A stretch of 64,000 nucleotides of DNA, taken from contig CADCXD010000010.1 in assembly GCA_902806575.1 (NCBI GenBank), positions 1,302,001 to 1,366,000 on the forward strand, in the 5' to 3' direction. The notes under the pieces were generated by a model. That model saw only the letters and a program-made list of their open reading frames with translations. It was not told where the DNA came from and did not search any database. The DNA is from Jackrogersella multiformis (Eukaryota; Ascomycota; Sordariomycetes; Xylariales; Hypoxylaceae). The position numbers were made by a program, and so were the translations under genes. Shown here piece by piece: positions 23,246 through 35,283 of this stretch (position 1 is the first letter of the stretch; each line of letters begins with the position of its first letter).

Positions 23246-24481
23246 ACTCGCCCACACCCACCTGTACCCTACATGAACTCACCCTTTCTTTATCTGCATG
23301 CACCTCGTATGCACTTAACACAGAGTTCGGTACATCTCACATTGGGTTCACGAAATTCTTCTTCTTGGCGGTGGTGATGATGAGAATAGGATCTGTCTTT
23401 TGCCTTGGTGCGGCATCATTCTGTTGGGGGTTGGAGAGTCCGCTTTCTGGGCAGGCTTGTCCGCCTCTGGCAAATAGTTTTAGGCACATGGCCACGGAAA
23501 GTTATTGGTGGAGGAGACGATGGTGGACGATGAGAATAGGGTTTTTGTTTTTGTCTTTAGGTCTGGTGTGTATTCTGTTCTGTTGGGGGTTGGAGAGCTC
23601 GCTTCCTGAGTGGGCTTGTCCGCTCCGGGCAAATAGTTAGGCACGATGCAGTAGATAGATAGTCTCGATAAACACGTCTTCAAGGACAGTTATCGCAGAC
23701 CTCAATTCTGTGGTTATACACCAACTTTAACAGATAGTTATTTCGTGACTTGAGATGTGATGCTCTTAGATCTACCGCCGTCATTGATCGTGACAAAATG
23801 TATATGGTTATTTCTAAGGTAACACGCTACTCTACAGTATATGATACCTACATGTATTCAATCGAGATGATTCGTAGTGTTTTGATTAATCTCGCCTTCT
23901 GATACTCGACAGGCATAGCTTGAGCTCTTTACACAACAACGCCGTTGACAATGCACCCGATGGCCTCGAATCGTGACATAGTGCTATCCCCTTATTAATA
24001 CAGCAATCATAGAAGTTTATAAGTCCTAGGCCACTAGCTTTTCTCGTCGGCCACTACGTTTTCTAGCTACGTGAGACTAACCCCCCTCGCAACCTTCATG
24101 ACTCAAGTAGTCCTCCAACATCTCCACACACCTACGGTTCATTGCTCGTATCCTACGCCCCATAGCATGGCATGGCATCCCCTACTACTAGCCGCAGACT
24201 TAAGACATGAAGGCTACAGCAAGGTATCCAAACTGCAAAGGAAAATCCGCTCTCCTATGTGTTTACCTTTGACTAGAAATAGACGAACTAAATAACGAGT
24301 GGCCCATTTGCGCGTATAAGGAAGAATCATCAGCCAGTAGCTTTCACCAAGTAGGAAGAGACACCAAGGTAAGAAGCGATCACAACACTCGACCTAAAGA
24401 CTCTATAGCATTATTACAACCCCATCACCATCTACATCTTCACCCAAGCCATCTCAGAACACCAGCCAGCACAAGTCCCAT
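23246..24481. other. Intergenic with a diverged direct repeat
   Basis: No gene seen. A direct repeat of about 70 nt occurs: the sequence around 23410-23475 (CTGTTGGGGGTTGGAGAG onward) recurs at 23579-23640 with few changes, and GATGATGAGAATAGG-type sequence precedes both. Confidence 0.55.
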
Positions 24482-25914
24482 TCAACCGCCCAGTATCTTG
24501 CGCACCTGCGTCCTTGGCAAGCCGTATCTCACGCCGTAGACCACGACGATGACGGCCATGAAGACCACGTACCTTAGGCACGCGAGGAAGTCCCTCGCGC
24601 CGGCCTTGACGGATCGGAGGCCCGACTTCCGCGATTCGGTGCCGGCCTCCTTTGCGGCGGCGCGGCTGCAGACCTCGAGGAAGAGCTTCGGGTCGTCGGT
24701 GATGACGCCATCGAGCTCCTTGCGGATGCTCCACTCCATCCACTCCTCGTCGTTGATTGTCCATGTGTAGATGGGGTGACCCGACCGCTTCATATCCCGT
24801 ATGAAGCGCCAGCCGATGGCCGGCATGGCCAGCATGTAGCATAGTATGCTCACGGACAGGACGGGCACGTGGCCCGCGAGCGCCCGCGCGTATATGCCCG
24901 AGACTCCAACATGTGCCATCGAGAACCCTGGGAGGTATTCCTTGCTTAGTTTGACGTATTCCGCCTACCGATAGGTTAGTATTCAAGAGAGACACAAAGA
25001 AAACGAGTATAATGCCCGTTGCGCAACAGGTTGTGAGATGTTAGCGACTGAGAGGATAATAAAAAGGCACTCTTACACTCCAGCAACAAGGCAGTATTCT
25101 CTCACTCCACGGCCGTATCCCGGGCACCGAAGCGAGCGTGTCCGCCGTCCTTCGCACGAGCTCGGTAGGATCGTCGTCCCTCTGCAAACCCAACAATTAG
25201 CCAGTATCCAGACAAGTACCTATTTCCTTTTCCTCGACCTGTCCACGCCAAGACCCGAGCAACCCCACGTCGCATCCAGTATAGAAATACAATCACCATA
25301 CCTTAACATCCAGCATAAGCCAGACGTGCTCCAGCCCCGGCTGGTTCAGGTACTCGAGCAGATCCAGGAGCCGGGGCATGGGCTGCGCGGGTTTGCGCAG
25401 CGTCCGCAGGGTGCTCAGGTAGCTCCAGTCGTGGTCGCGGACCTTGGAGCGCTCGCCGAAGCACCGCTTGAGGAGCGCGTCGTGCGACAGGACGACGACG
25501 CCGTCTTTGGATAGGTGTAGGTCGGTCTCGATGGCGTGCGCGCCCGCCTCGACGGCGGCTCGGAACGCGAGCATGGTGTTCTCCGGGGCGACCAGTTTGT
25601 AGCCCCGGTGGGCTATGGCCTGCGGTAGGCGTCGCGATCCGGGAGACGAGGAAGAAGAAGAAGAAGCGGATACATCGTCGCGGGAAGAGGGTGCTGGAAT
25701 ACCTGCTGCTTCGTTGGTTGTTAGCGACCGGGTGATATCACGGTACGACACTCTGCTTCGACATCTCCGGATAGGACTCACCCGGCCTCCCATCCCGCAT
25801 TCTCAAGTCGTCGGGTTTCAGCAGCGGAGTTTGTTCGTCGGGGGGAAGCCTCTCCGGCAGGGGCTGCTCGCGAGCGGGATGACTAATGAGCGAGGGTTCG
25901 GAATCTAGAGCCAT
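24482..25914 (-). CDS. PGC1: Glycerophosphodiester phosphodiesterase, Pgc1-like, four exons
   Basis: Proposed exons 25782-25914, 25302-25705, 25077-25181, 24482-24964, total 374 residues. Exon 2 carries the GDPD active-site signature: AHRGYKLVAPENT, then AIETDLHLSKDGVVVLSHD with the His/Glu/Asp catalytic and metal ligands, and LMLDVK. Exon 4 supplies GVSGIYARA, YTWTINDEEW and GVITDDP, closing the TIM barrel. A hydrophobic segment near the C-terminus (LACLRYVVFMAVIVVVYGVRYG) matches the tail of yeast Pgc1, a phosphatidylglycerol-specific phospholipase C of lipid droplets and mitochondria (established for yeast; orthology here is inferred). The extra N-terminus (about 70 residues, acidic then Ser-rich) is longer than in yeast. 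Exon 2 could start at 25708 instead of 25705, adding one alanine. Intron 3 is longer (112 nt) with a CTAAC branch. Confidence 0.88.
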
Positions 25915-26103
25915 GACTGTGGTGTTGCTAAAGAAGGTAAAGAAAGGACCGAGCGAGAGAGAAAAGGGTCTAGGTTAAGTTGGATATCATAAGAAAGCCA
26001 TGACGAATACAAAGGGAGTAAGCCTCATACTCGGCATCTAGCAAATCTACCGCCGGCGGAGATTAGGAAACGGGGGCACACCATAGGCTTCCCGGCATAC
26101 GAT

Positions 26104-26118
26104 GTGTGTGTGTGTGTG
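26104..26118. repeat. GT microsatellite
   Basis: Seven to eight GT dinucleotides. Confidence 0.9.
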
Positions 26119-26174
26119 GTTCATGGATTGGGAACATTGAAGGGGAACATCGAACGTTTAGGCCCTTCTAAGTT

Positions 26175-26196
26175 GCAGGTGCAGGTGCAGGTGCAG
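26175..26196. repeat. Short tandem repeat, unit GCAGGT
   Basis: Almost four copies of a 6-nt unit. Confidence 0.9.
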
Positions 26197-26290
26197 CCGC
26201 TGGAGTTAACCGGCGATTAGGGAACTTTTGTGTCGCACATTACGCACCTTAATAAACCTTACTCCACTGAGTCCACTCTACTCTATCTCT

Positions 26291-26312
26291 ACCCTAGGTA
26301 CCTAGGTAGGTA
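26291..26312. repeat. Cluster of CCTAGGTA palindromes
   Basis: CCTAGGTACCTAGGTAGGTA; a related copy lies about 180 nt further on. Confidence 0.85.
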
Positions 26313-27117
26313 TGCATGTACCTATCCCATACATATTCTGCACATTGATACAACCAACCCCGAACGCCTGTATCGTCTCCATATGTACACCGGGATTGGG
26401 GTAGGTGAACAAATCCGATAGCGCACCGGCGTGTATCCGAAGAAAGTCACGACATTCATCTCAAAAAGCCCTTTCTCCAACTCCACGGTACCTTAGGTAC
26501 CTAGGTAATTATACTTCTTGTAATCTATTCGAAGTACGTTCGTCACCATTCAGCCTAAATTCAATTTATAGCCATAGCATATTGCGCGACACGTGGATTC
26601 CACGGTTCTTCCCCCTGAGCCTCGTCATCAGGCATATTGGAAAAGCTGTATACTACGTATCATCGCATGTGAAGATCGTACCCAATGGTTGGTTACTCTC
26701 GTCCAATTTTTTTCTCATCTTCCTAATCAACCTATATTCGTAAAGGACATCCATCGTGCCTTTATATAACAAGCTTCTACAACAAGCTTCGGAAGGTACA
26801 TAGAAGAATAACGTACGTAAAATAGCCAGGTCGATATCGACCAGCACTTCCACCTCCTAAACACAGACCTGAACGTGATTTACCCAAGAAGATATCGCAT
26901 ATATATAAAGCCACGCCAGAGATACAATAGGTACCTCAACACCTGGAGCCAAAGTCCCACCCATAGATATATGGTGCTCACAGTTCGAGCAATTCATAAC
27001 CAATTCCTCCACAAATACAAGCCGTCTCTATGTATATCGACGCCGCATACCAAGGAAATTAATGTCGTAGATCATGGGTGGCGAAACCTTCGCCGCTGTT
27101 TTAGATTGCGTGAACCC

Positions 27118-30036
27118 TTATATCCCTAGGTTCAATTCAAGCCCTTCTAGTACCAGGTTACTATCATGGCTGGTCCGCGGTGGTGCCATTAATCCGTTTT
27201 GGTAGTCCTCGCTGCCCATCCTAAGATACATATCGCTCGACGTAAGGTCATCCCCGGAGCTGAGGCTTTCATCGCTGATGCTAAGCACGCTCTGCGGTGG
27301 GTTCGGATTACCCGTCAGATCACCAATATTAAAGCTAGAAAGGTCCCACGAGTCTGGCGACCATTCGCCGAGAGTTGCAGCTGAAGTGGTCGGGGTATCC
27401 GTAAGCGACAAGGCCGGTCCTCCGTAGATCGCGTCATACACATTGATTTGCCCGCCATCCATTGCGCCAAGTAGCGCTTCCCACTCAGATATCGAGACGC
27501 CTCCGCCCGAACCGCCCTTGTGTACTACTTGATTCGGAGGGTATAGCTGCGTCTGGTGATGTTGGCCGTGTGCCATCGGCTGCGATAGATTTCTATTTTG
27601 CGCCGGCGGTGAAGGCTGAGGCTCAGCTTGCGCCTCATTAAGTGAAAGGTAATCAAGATTCCGTTGTTTAGACTTGTGCGTTGGTGACATACGCATCATC
27701 GTTCGTTGAATTTGAGATATCGAAAAGCGATGATCCCGCCGTGGCATCGCCTGTTCTGCGCTGATGTCGATCGACGCGCGCGACTGTGCGCGGTGGATTT
27801 CTGACCGGGTAGTCTGGCTGTTAGGTATGGTCATACGACGTAGTTTTTCTTGCTGAGATAATAAGTCTGTCTCACTCATGCTCGCGCTAGCGTGTCGACC
27901 ACCGCTATATGGGGATTTCTTTCTTGGGAGATTCAATAACGGGGATGCCTTTGAGGGCGGGGCGGCCATAGTGGTATCCGGGCTAATTCGTATTGATGTA
28001 GATTGAGACGGCATGTCGATAGTAATGAGCGTCGAGGCGACTCGTTTTAGGTCGTAGGTGCCAGGGGCGTTCATCGCCAGGAGGATTTTGACGACAGCAT
28101 TGACGAGGCGTTCTACATCCTTCATGAGCTTGCTCTCCTGTTTCAGGTCCAGACTGTGGTAGAGAAGACTCGTTCCGCATAGAACAAGAACATCTGACTT
28201 GTTGAGACAGAACGAGAAAGACATGCTCCTCTCTTCTAGCAACTGGATGATCTGTACGATGTGCTTGCTAGACTCCCCGACAACGATAAGAGAGGGCCCG
28301 GCCTTAACTCCTAAGTTTGAACCTACAGCGGGACGATGAATGAGTCCTCGGACGTAGTAGTATGCCAGTGCCTATTAAAATTAGCAATCGACTTCATTGA
28401 CTGGAGGTCGATGGCGACATACCAGAATTGGTGATCTACTCCCAGTGATATCCGTGGATGGCTTGTCTTGCACAAAATTCAACCTGAGGTGAGTGGGCAA
28501 GTTCTCATACCAATCTGAGAGATCCGCATCCAGTCCCGAGAGCTGCTGGAGTGACAATTCGTAAGATGTAGCGGCGGGATAAATCTTCTCGAGCACGTTT
28601 GCAAGAATTCGTGATACCCTAAATAACGCCAATGCGCTCGAGAGTCTGGTATACTCCCCTGGCAGAGTGGGTTGGAATCCCTTTTCTGTCACGTATTCGT
28701 CATCGGTATCTGATGGATACTCGGCGTGAATGTCATCCTCCTTCAGCAACTTAGGGAGGCCGAGCATGGCAGCAGAAAAACTAAAGATGGTTAGCTCGTC
28801 GCAAAGATGGCATAAATTAGACATGTGATAACTCACCAGTCAAGGGTATACAACGTCCAAAACACTTTCTTCCGTGTCTCGATGGTAAGGGCGCCGAACG
28901 AGAATCGCTTCTGGCTTTGATGCAACCCCAATCTATGAGACAAACCGACTGCGACACCTTTGTAATGTTGCAATCGCTTGTAGTCGGCTCGGATAGTGCA
29001 GTACATCAGAGCCAAGACCAAACATTGCAGCGTAATCATTGTGTTATCCATGATGATTGCATCGAGCGACTTTTGCCACTGAGCCTCGCAGGCGGCAATT
29101 TGCTCCGTATCGGGCAAGTCACTCGACAAGGCAGCAATGCTAAAGACAAGATAGAGCTGTGTAAGCTTATGGTTATTTTTTACTTTCTCCGAATCGGCGA
29201 CGAATTCCTCGTACAGGCGGAGAAATGTCGGTTTGTGAAGGACTGGGAAAAGCGGCGCCCACTCCTGGAAATAGATGTTGACGCATCTGTCAGAGAATAG
29301 GCGTGGCGGCACCCTCGACGATTGAGAGGACGGTTTAGCAACAAGAGGATAGCACCCCTGAATATGAAGAAAGGCCTCCGGGTTGAAATCAGAACACGGC
29401 TTCCCGTTCTCCTGAAGTTTACGTTTGAAAGACTCTGAAGACATATTAGATAAAATGCCAAGATATAAAAATCGATATGTAATTCTCTTACCAATGAAAG
29501 AACGCCCACTTGAAGGCCCCATGAAATACGAGTCCGAATTCTCGACCCCAAGTAATAAGGGAGACGCCTGCACACGAAATGTGTCTTCTTTCGGCGGTGA
29601 GTTGGGGTCCCTTCTCGGCTCTACAATTTTCGGGCTTCCGGTAGATCCGATAGATGGTTGGCGGTGATCGTGCATTCTCGATAGCATATCGATCTTCTCG
29701 TCTTTCTCGTCCAGCAAGTCCTTCAGCTCCCTTACTTCGGATTCCAGTTGCCTCACTCTCTCCTCGAGCGATTCGGTATAACCTCGCGGAAATGCGCGCC
29801 GACTAAGCTTGTCGCTAGTACGACATTCGAACCCAACATTGGCGCACTGCGAGCAGCACGGACGGATGCCATCGCAACGAATCTTCTTGCTCCGGCACCT
29901 ACACGAGGACTCTTAGTATGAGAGATCGGAGCATATCCGCACCTTCACACAAAACATACCTATCACAGGCTTGGGCGATGCGGCTCTGCGAGCTCGTGCC
30001 CACCTTGATCACTTTCATAGGCAGAATTCCAGGCAT
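27118..30036 (-). CDS. facB: Zn(II)2Cys6 transcription factor, FacB/Cat8 type, five exons
   Basis: Proposed exons 29960-30036, 29492-29898, 28837-29434, 28423-28780, 27118-28371, total 897 residues. The N-terminus MPGILPMKVIKVG and the zinc cluster (C24, C27, C34, C41, C44, C51, spacing 2-6-6-2-6) followed by KLSRRAFPRGYTESLEERVR agree with FacB of Aspergillus and Cat8 of yeast, activators of acetate use, glyoxylate cycle and gluconeogenesis genes (recalled family knowledge). A coiled coil (about 68-100) follows. The middle holds the fungal transcription-factor region (about 170-560: RCVNIYFQEWAPLFPVLHKPTF, GLSHRLGLHQS, KKVFWTLYTLDCF). The C-terminal third is Ser/Gln/Asp-rich, probably activating. 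Intron 1 falls between the first two zinc-cluster cysteines. Intron 2 is 57 nt, has no stop in frame and keeps phase, so retention would insert 19 residues. Confidence 0.92.
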
Positions 30037-33000
30037 TTTGGCGGTTGACCTGTCTAGTCTAAAGTGACTCCTTTGATGGATTGTATTCGCGGCAAACCTA
30101 GCACCGAGTACCCCATTCCCTATGCGTTGGTGGCAGCTAAGTTTCTAGTCGGCGTCGGCGTGGGAGTGGGAGTGGGAGTGGGAGTGGACGTCGGTTGCGG
30201 ATGTGTCAGCACGTCACCAAAGGTTGCGAAAATTGCTCATGTCTCGCCGGAAAGCCACGTGTAGTCGGAAGAAGAAGAGGGTATAGTGACGCGTAACGGA
30301 TATCGATCGGGTGTAAACGGTCTAATACTCGTCGTTATGAGCGGTGGCGCGTGTAGAGTTTGGTACTTCGACGGTGCGGGAGGAAGAAGATGAGGGGACA
30401 TAAAAAGGAAGGAAAACAAGATGTTGAGAGATTGAAGAATAGGATGTGGGGACAGGGAAAGATTTAGTGGAGGGAATGGCAAGAAACGGAAGCACCAATG
30501 CCCGCTACTCCAGACGGATTTCTGAGATCAGCGGGGTATTATACTAATGGGGTACGCTAACGAATCTGGGGTGGCCAAGGGGGAGGGTTCAGGGGAGTTA
30601 AGGGTACATATACGAAGTATCGCGAATCTGAATGGCTACAAGAATTATAGCTTCTTTTTAAGTCCGACTTATAACAGAAGAAGGATAGAATCATAAAAAC
30701 TAGTGTAGAGGACAAAGTGTATAAGAGATAAACTAAGAGGTTGTGTCAGGTAACTATTATATCAGATTCATTTTATAATTAATTACCTATATGCTAAGCA
30801 GAACCCGAGATTGTTGTATCCCGAGTATATAATTCTTCTATCACCGAGCCCGCAAATCAACGAAGGCGAATTAACACACAGACACAGCATAGTAAGTAAG
30901 GCCAAGTTATAATTTTAAGGTGTGACGGACTTTATCTCGTTACTCATAACTGTATCGTCATGTATACTCCACACACCTTACCTCTTCGAGCGTGGTACGC
31001 TAGGCATGCAGAAGAGAACCATCACTACCTCCTAGGTATGTAACTATGTAACTCTGGCAGGCACGAATAATAAGACAGCATATGGTTGGTGAGAAACAGA
31101 GACACCAATATTGAGGTGGGTACTGCATTCGTTAACGATACATTTGTTGGACGCTAAACACCTGGGCACTCACCAACTTTTCCATCCCCACGATAGCCTA
31201 CACTAGTGTACCTATGTAGTGCAGTTGCCAACCCATGATATCTCTCGAACCAAGGGCCTAGCTTACATATCATGAGCGCACGCTAAAAATGACACCACAT
31301 GCTCAACTATTGTAGTTTAGCTTCCATTAATCCTAAGATAACGATCGGTCACGCTTCTATCAAAGAGTCTGGAGTTCTTTCCGACGCGGGGATTACCCCA
31401 GGTTTTCCCAAGATACGCGAAGCTATTTTGCACATGGCCGTGATCCACTGACTGTTCTTAGCCTACGTATATTTTAACGATTTCAAGCATTGCGTACAAT
31501 AAAGGGGTTAATCTATAATTCGAAAATATGTCCCTGGTAGGTAGTACTACTGATAATAAACATGGATGCGGGATATGCCCCTATTCGTCTAAGGTTAAAG
31601 GTTATGGTTATGGAGGATGCAGCCGACCCCTTTTATGGCCGGTTACCTAGCTACTTACCCAGCTAGGTAGGTATAGAATGGGAGATGCGGCTTCAATAAA
31701 ACCCGCATGGTTCCGCATGTTTCCGCTAGTATAGGATCGCATCCTATACGCTGGTCATCCTACCACGCCATCCTCGTAGCACTACCTCTCTGATCGCTGC
31801 AGCGCTCGGAATCGACGTGACCGCCGCCAAGCCGTCTTCTCTGCGGCGACCGGCCAGTTCCTATATCTACCTGCATACGGTGCAACGCTTAGAGTTCAAT
31901 ACCGGCGTACCTAATCCACCTAGATGTTGCGAATCTTAAGAACCTGGTTAGGTAGTTAAGCACGTCTAACTGCTACTTTTACGCACAGATACGATTTGGG
32001 TGCAACGCTACCAAAACTACACTAGGTAGTATACGTTAGTGGTTAGGACATCAGAGTATAGGTCTGTCATCAAGTATAATAGACCAAGTCAGTCCATATA
32101 CTATTAGACGCCTGCTTAGTCAGTGCTCACTCTCCAGCGGTTCGTCGACTTGATTTCAATACCTAACTTGCCTTGTACAAATACACGAACGAATACTTGC
32201 AAGTTAAAATGCCGTTGTAATGTCTTAAAACAGAGTGAATTCAAATTGACCATATTGAACCTGCCCCTCTAAGTCCTACTAGGAACGATCGGCGTGTGAA
32301 GTAAGCTTTTCAACCTTGTTTTTTCTGCAGGAAACTCATTTATCAGGGTGACGAATACAGTCATTTCGTAGACTATCAAGACAGCCCAAACCCATGATCA
32401 GCTCTGATGCGATGGGAAAGGCATGGGAGGGCCAGGCGGTAAATTTTCGTCCATACAATATCAGAACAGACGGCCCGTTTTTGGTGAATTCGCCTCAAAG
32501 CGATTAATTCTTCCCACGTCGGGATACTATATAGGTGCCCATCTTCGTCGTGCGGTTTTGAAAGAGTCGCTACCGGTTAAAAGCGACCACGCCGTGGATA
32601 AATCGGCGAGGGAGATCATGGTACAGAGTGCTGGGCCATTTCATGTAAGGAACGAGCCCCGTACATAGGTTGATCCTCTTGTATAAAAGCAGTGCCGAAC
32701 ATGTCCAACCCAAGATTAGTTCTGGATTCTCGGTCCGAATTATGAGCCCAAAGGGACCTTCGACACCGCTAGGTGCATCATTATAGATTGCTTTCCCAAT
32801 GTTGGATAATCGATCAACGGTATGTAAGTTGGACTCAGAAGTTATCGCATTACTTAACCGTCCGTCGATATGAAACTGAGTGATCACGTCAACCATCTCA
32901 TTCTCGCTTCTCTAGCGAAGTAATTAGCTTCTCGAAACCATGAACCTCGTGTGACGTCACGCCACATTAACAAGGAGGCGCTTAATGCTCGAGTTTGCGG

Positions 33001-33143
33001 CAATCAAATTAAATCCCAATCTAATCGTGCGAATACATTAAACTTGTTGCCAGGGTACGGCTTGCTTCCTGGATGTGGTAATAATATATTGACTGTTGCG
33101 GGTCCCTTGGACAACTGAGATAGGAGAGCAGCGCTTCGAGGCT
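30037..33143. other. 3.1 kb intergenic region
   Basis: The first 450 nt (reading leftwards, pyrimidine-rich) are the likely leader and promoter of the FacB-type gene; a GGGAGT repeat lies at 30162-30186. The rest holds no supportable gene. A 108-codon ATG frame at 32570-32896 (minus) is unrecognised and has no splice partner. Confidence 0.5.
30162..30186. repeat. Short tandem repeat, unit GGGAGT
   Basis: Four copies of a 6-nt G-rich unit in the upstream region of the FacB-type gene; the G-tracts could fold as a quadruplex. Confidence 0.85.
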
Positions 33144-34923
33144 CTAACTGAAATCCTCCTCGTCGTTGGCGGCTTCGGCGGCAATATCATTTGTATCGGG
33201 CTCCATTGATTTCAGATATTCTACTACTGTGTCATCTTCAAGTAGCCGAGTTCTCTGTGATAGTCAAGTTAGTAATGTTTTATTACCGAGGTAAATATGG
33301 TAGATGTAAGCCTCATGTATCAGGCTCATACTAGAAAGAAATCATAGATGTTACTTGATTCTGAGACCACTTCAAGTATTTAAAAGAACTACGGGGTTTT
33401 ATCTTACCTGTTCATTTAGGGCTCGTAGGCTCTTTTCGAAGATACTTGTCTCAAGTGACGTGAGACGGGACATGGCTTGCCAAATGTCTTCCCTCATCGA
33501 TTCCGACGTGCTATATCTGGCTCGATTATCGGTGAGCTCCTCAAGCTTCTGTTGGATGATGGTGATGACAACCGTTATAGCCCTCAGTTCAAATATCTGG
33601 TAATATTCATGGTTGCGAATATGGTCTTTAATCGTATCTGGCACGTCGGTGACGTCGTCATCTTGCCAATACATCTTCAAATGACGAGAGCCGTCTGTCT
33701 CCTGCAAGACTCTGAAATGTAGTCCATCTACATTTCGTGGTGTTAGAATAAATACTCATACGGGGAAATTAAGGACACCTCACCCTCTTCATTCAGGCAC
33801 ATGAGATATACAAAGGGCGCGGTCCAGGAAGGAACACCGTCATCATCTTCTACCAAATTTAACTTTGGTAGTGTGCCGAAAGCATGAAGCTTTGCTGTCG
33901 CAAGCGGATCATCGTCTAGCGGCTCTAGTGGTAGGACGAGGCTGCGAGAGGTTGAACCAGAGTCAATGAATCCATAGCTAAATAGCAATTCCGCCGGCGA
34001 CTTGTCCGTTCCATAATTGATGTTGATTTCACTACCGCGAGGTATAACACATCCCTCATGTAGACGAAGGATAACCTCGCCCTTGTTATTTTCATCGAAA
34101 TAAGCGGTCGCTTGACTAGAATGGTTGACCAAATCAAGACATGGAACCATCGCCTCCCCAGACTGAGGCAACCCCAGCGAGCGAGATCTATACAACGCAT
34201 CGAGTAGAATCCAGTCTTGAACTGTGATCAATTCGTCGATCGAGAGAAGTTCGTCCCAAAACGGTAGGCTAGCTACCTTAGTACGGAGGTCATCGAACTC
34301 TTTTGATAATGTAGTCAGCTTAGCAGACACTGCCGGCTATCTAAATGTGTCAATTAAGGCTTCACGGAGATTCCTGGCTAAGTCCTTAGGTATTAGGTTC
34401 CTAAGGTGGCTTACCTCTAATGAAGTACCCCTTAAATGTGAAAGCTCCTGTTCAGTCCACATTGTAGGAGTTGATACATTGGACGGCAATAGACCAAAAT
34501 ATTGAGTCCATGGCGTCAATGGTCCCTGGCCGCCTTTATGATCAGGCGAAGACAAAACTAGCTGCACTAAAAGGAATAGTAAAATGTCTCCTCTAGTTGA
34601 CTATATGCATGTTTAGTACATGGTATAGCATCTTTGTATGTTGAGTGTATACTAACTCGGTGTCCTGCTGCATCTAGAAGCTCTCGGAAGTTTTTATTTT
34701 CCTTAGCATATTCTTCCACACCTTCTGCTGAGAGAACAAGCTCTTTCGGGATGGTTAGGAGAGTTGGAGGATCAACATCGTCGTCCTTATTAATCAGATC
34801 TCTCTCTGCTATCAAGCCATAACCTCGGCCGTTGATATCGGTAACTTTGACGTCGACGAAAGCAACGTTGTTCAAAACACACCAAGCAGGTAGGTCATTT
34901 AACGAAAGATGACCTCGCCGCAT
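33144..34923 (-). CDS. SET-domain lysine methyltransferase (SETD3/RKM/LSMT-like), five exons
   Basis: Proposed exons 34620-34923, 34415-34566, 33784-34336, 33408-33727, 33144-33254, total 479 residues. The SET core is split by an inserted helical region as in the Rubisco-LSMT/SETD3/Rkm group, which methylates non-histone proteins such as ribosomal proteins, elongation factors or actin. Landmarks: RGYGLIAERDL (about 35-45), VPCLDLVNHSSQATAYFD with the NHS cofactor-binding motif (N223-H224), and INYGTDKSPAELLFSYGF with the catalytic tyrosine near 273. The C-terminal half is the Rubisco-LSMT substrate-binding type, ending in an acidic tail. The start at 34923 is the first ATG giving the usual N-terminus; the frame stays open upstream to 35163, so a longer form is possible. 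The first intron (donor GTACTA) is the weakest junction and may be drawn slightly wrong. The substrate cannot be predicted. Confidence 0.87.
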
Positions 34924-35283
34924 TCTGGGCGCTGAAAGGTGATATTTGAAAGGTAGCGAGATTCGAGATGAAGTTAGGAAATTGCAATGATAAGAATGCA
35001 ATATTCCGATGTTGATATTGTAGTGGAGAGACTCGCCTAACTTCGCTATAACTGTAGATACATACCTCGCTAGCGTACCTAAAGGCAAGCACGGAGGGAC
35101 CGTTGTAGCGGGTCTTATAGCCTCCGGAAACTTACTGTTATCCTTTCCGTTATCTCCAGTCATTTTTCTTCCAACTTACGACTCGGGCAGCAGGTGCAAA
35201 TCCTCCCCCTCCCCCTCCCCCTCCCCCACCTCCAATCTTCGAACTCTTATTCTCCAAGTCCTCAAAGTTCCTCGAACATCGAT
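34924..35283. promoter_or_regulatory. Divergent promoter between the SET-domain and GTPase genes
   Basis: 360 nt separate the two start codons, so both genes must be driven from this segment. Its centre-right has an uninterrupted C-rich tract of the type CCCCCT (35201-35233). Both neighbours are translation- or ribosome-linked families, consistent with co-regulation, which is inference. Confidence 0.65.
35201..35233. repeat. CCCCCT tract, potential G-quadruplex on the minus strand
   Basis: Four or more C5 runs separated by single T residues, about 50 nt upstream of the GTPase start codon. Confidence 0.85.

Larger units (their letters stand above)
25915..27117. other. Intergenic, no gene seen
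   Basis: Upstream of the GDPD gene and 3' of the zinc-cluster gene. Holds a GT tract (26104-26118), a GCAGGT repeat (26175-26196) and two CCTAGGTA clusters (26291-26312 and about 26489-26509). Short frames at 26230-26853 have no protein-like features. Confidence 0.55.

Noticed and set aside
32570..32896. 108-codon ATG frame on the minus strand
   Set aside because: Unrecognised sequence, no splice partner, isolated in a 3 kb intergenic region; may be chance.
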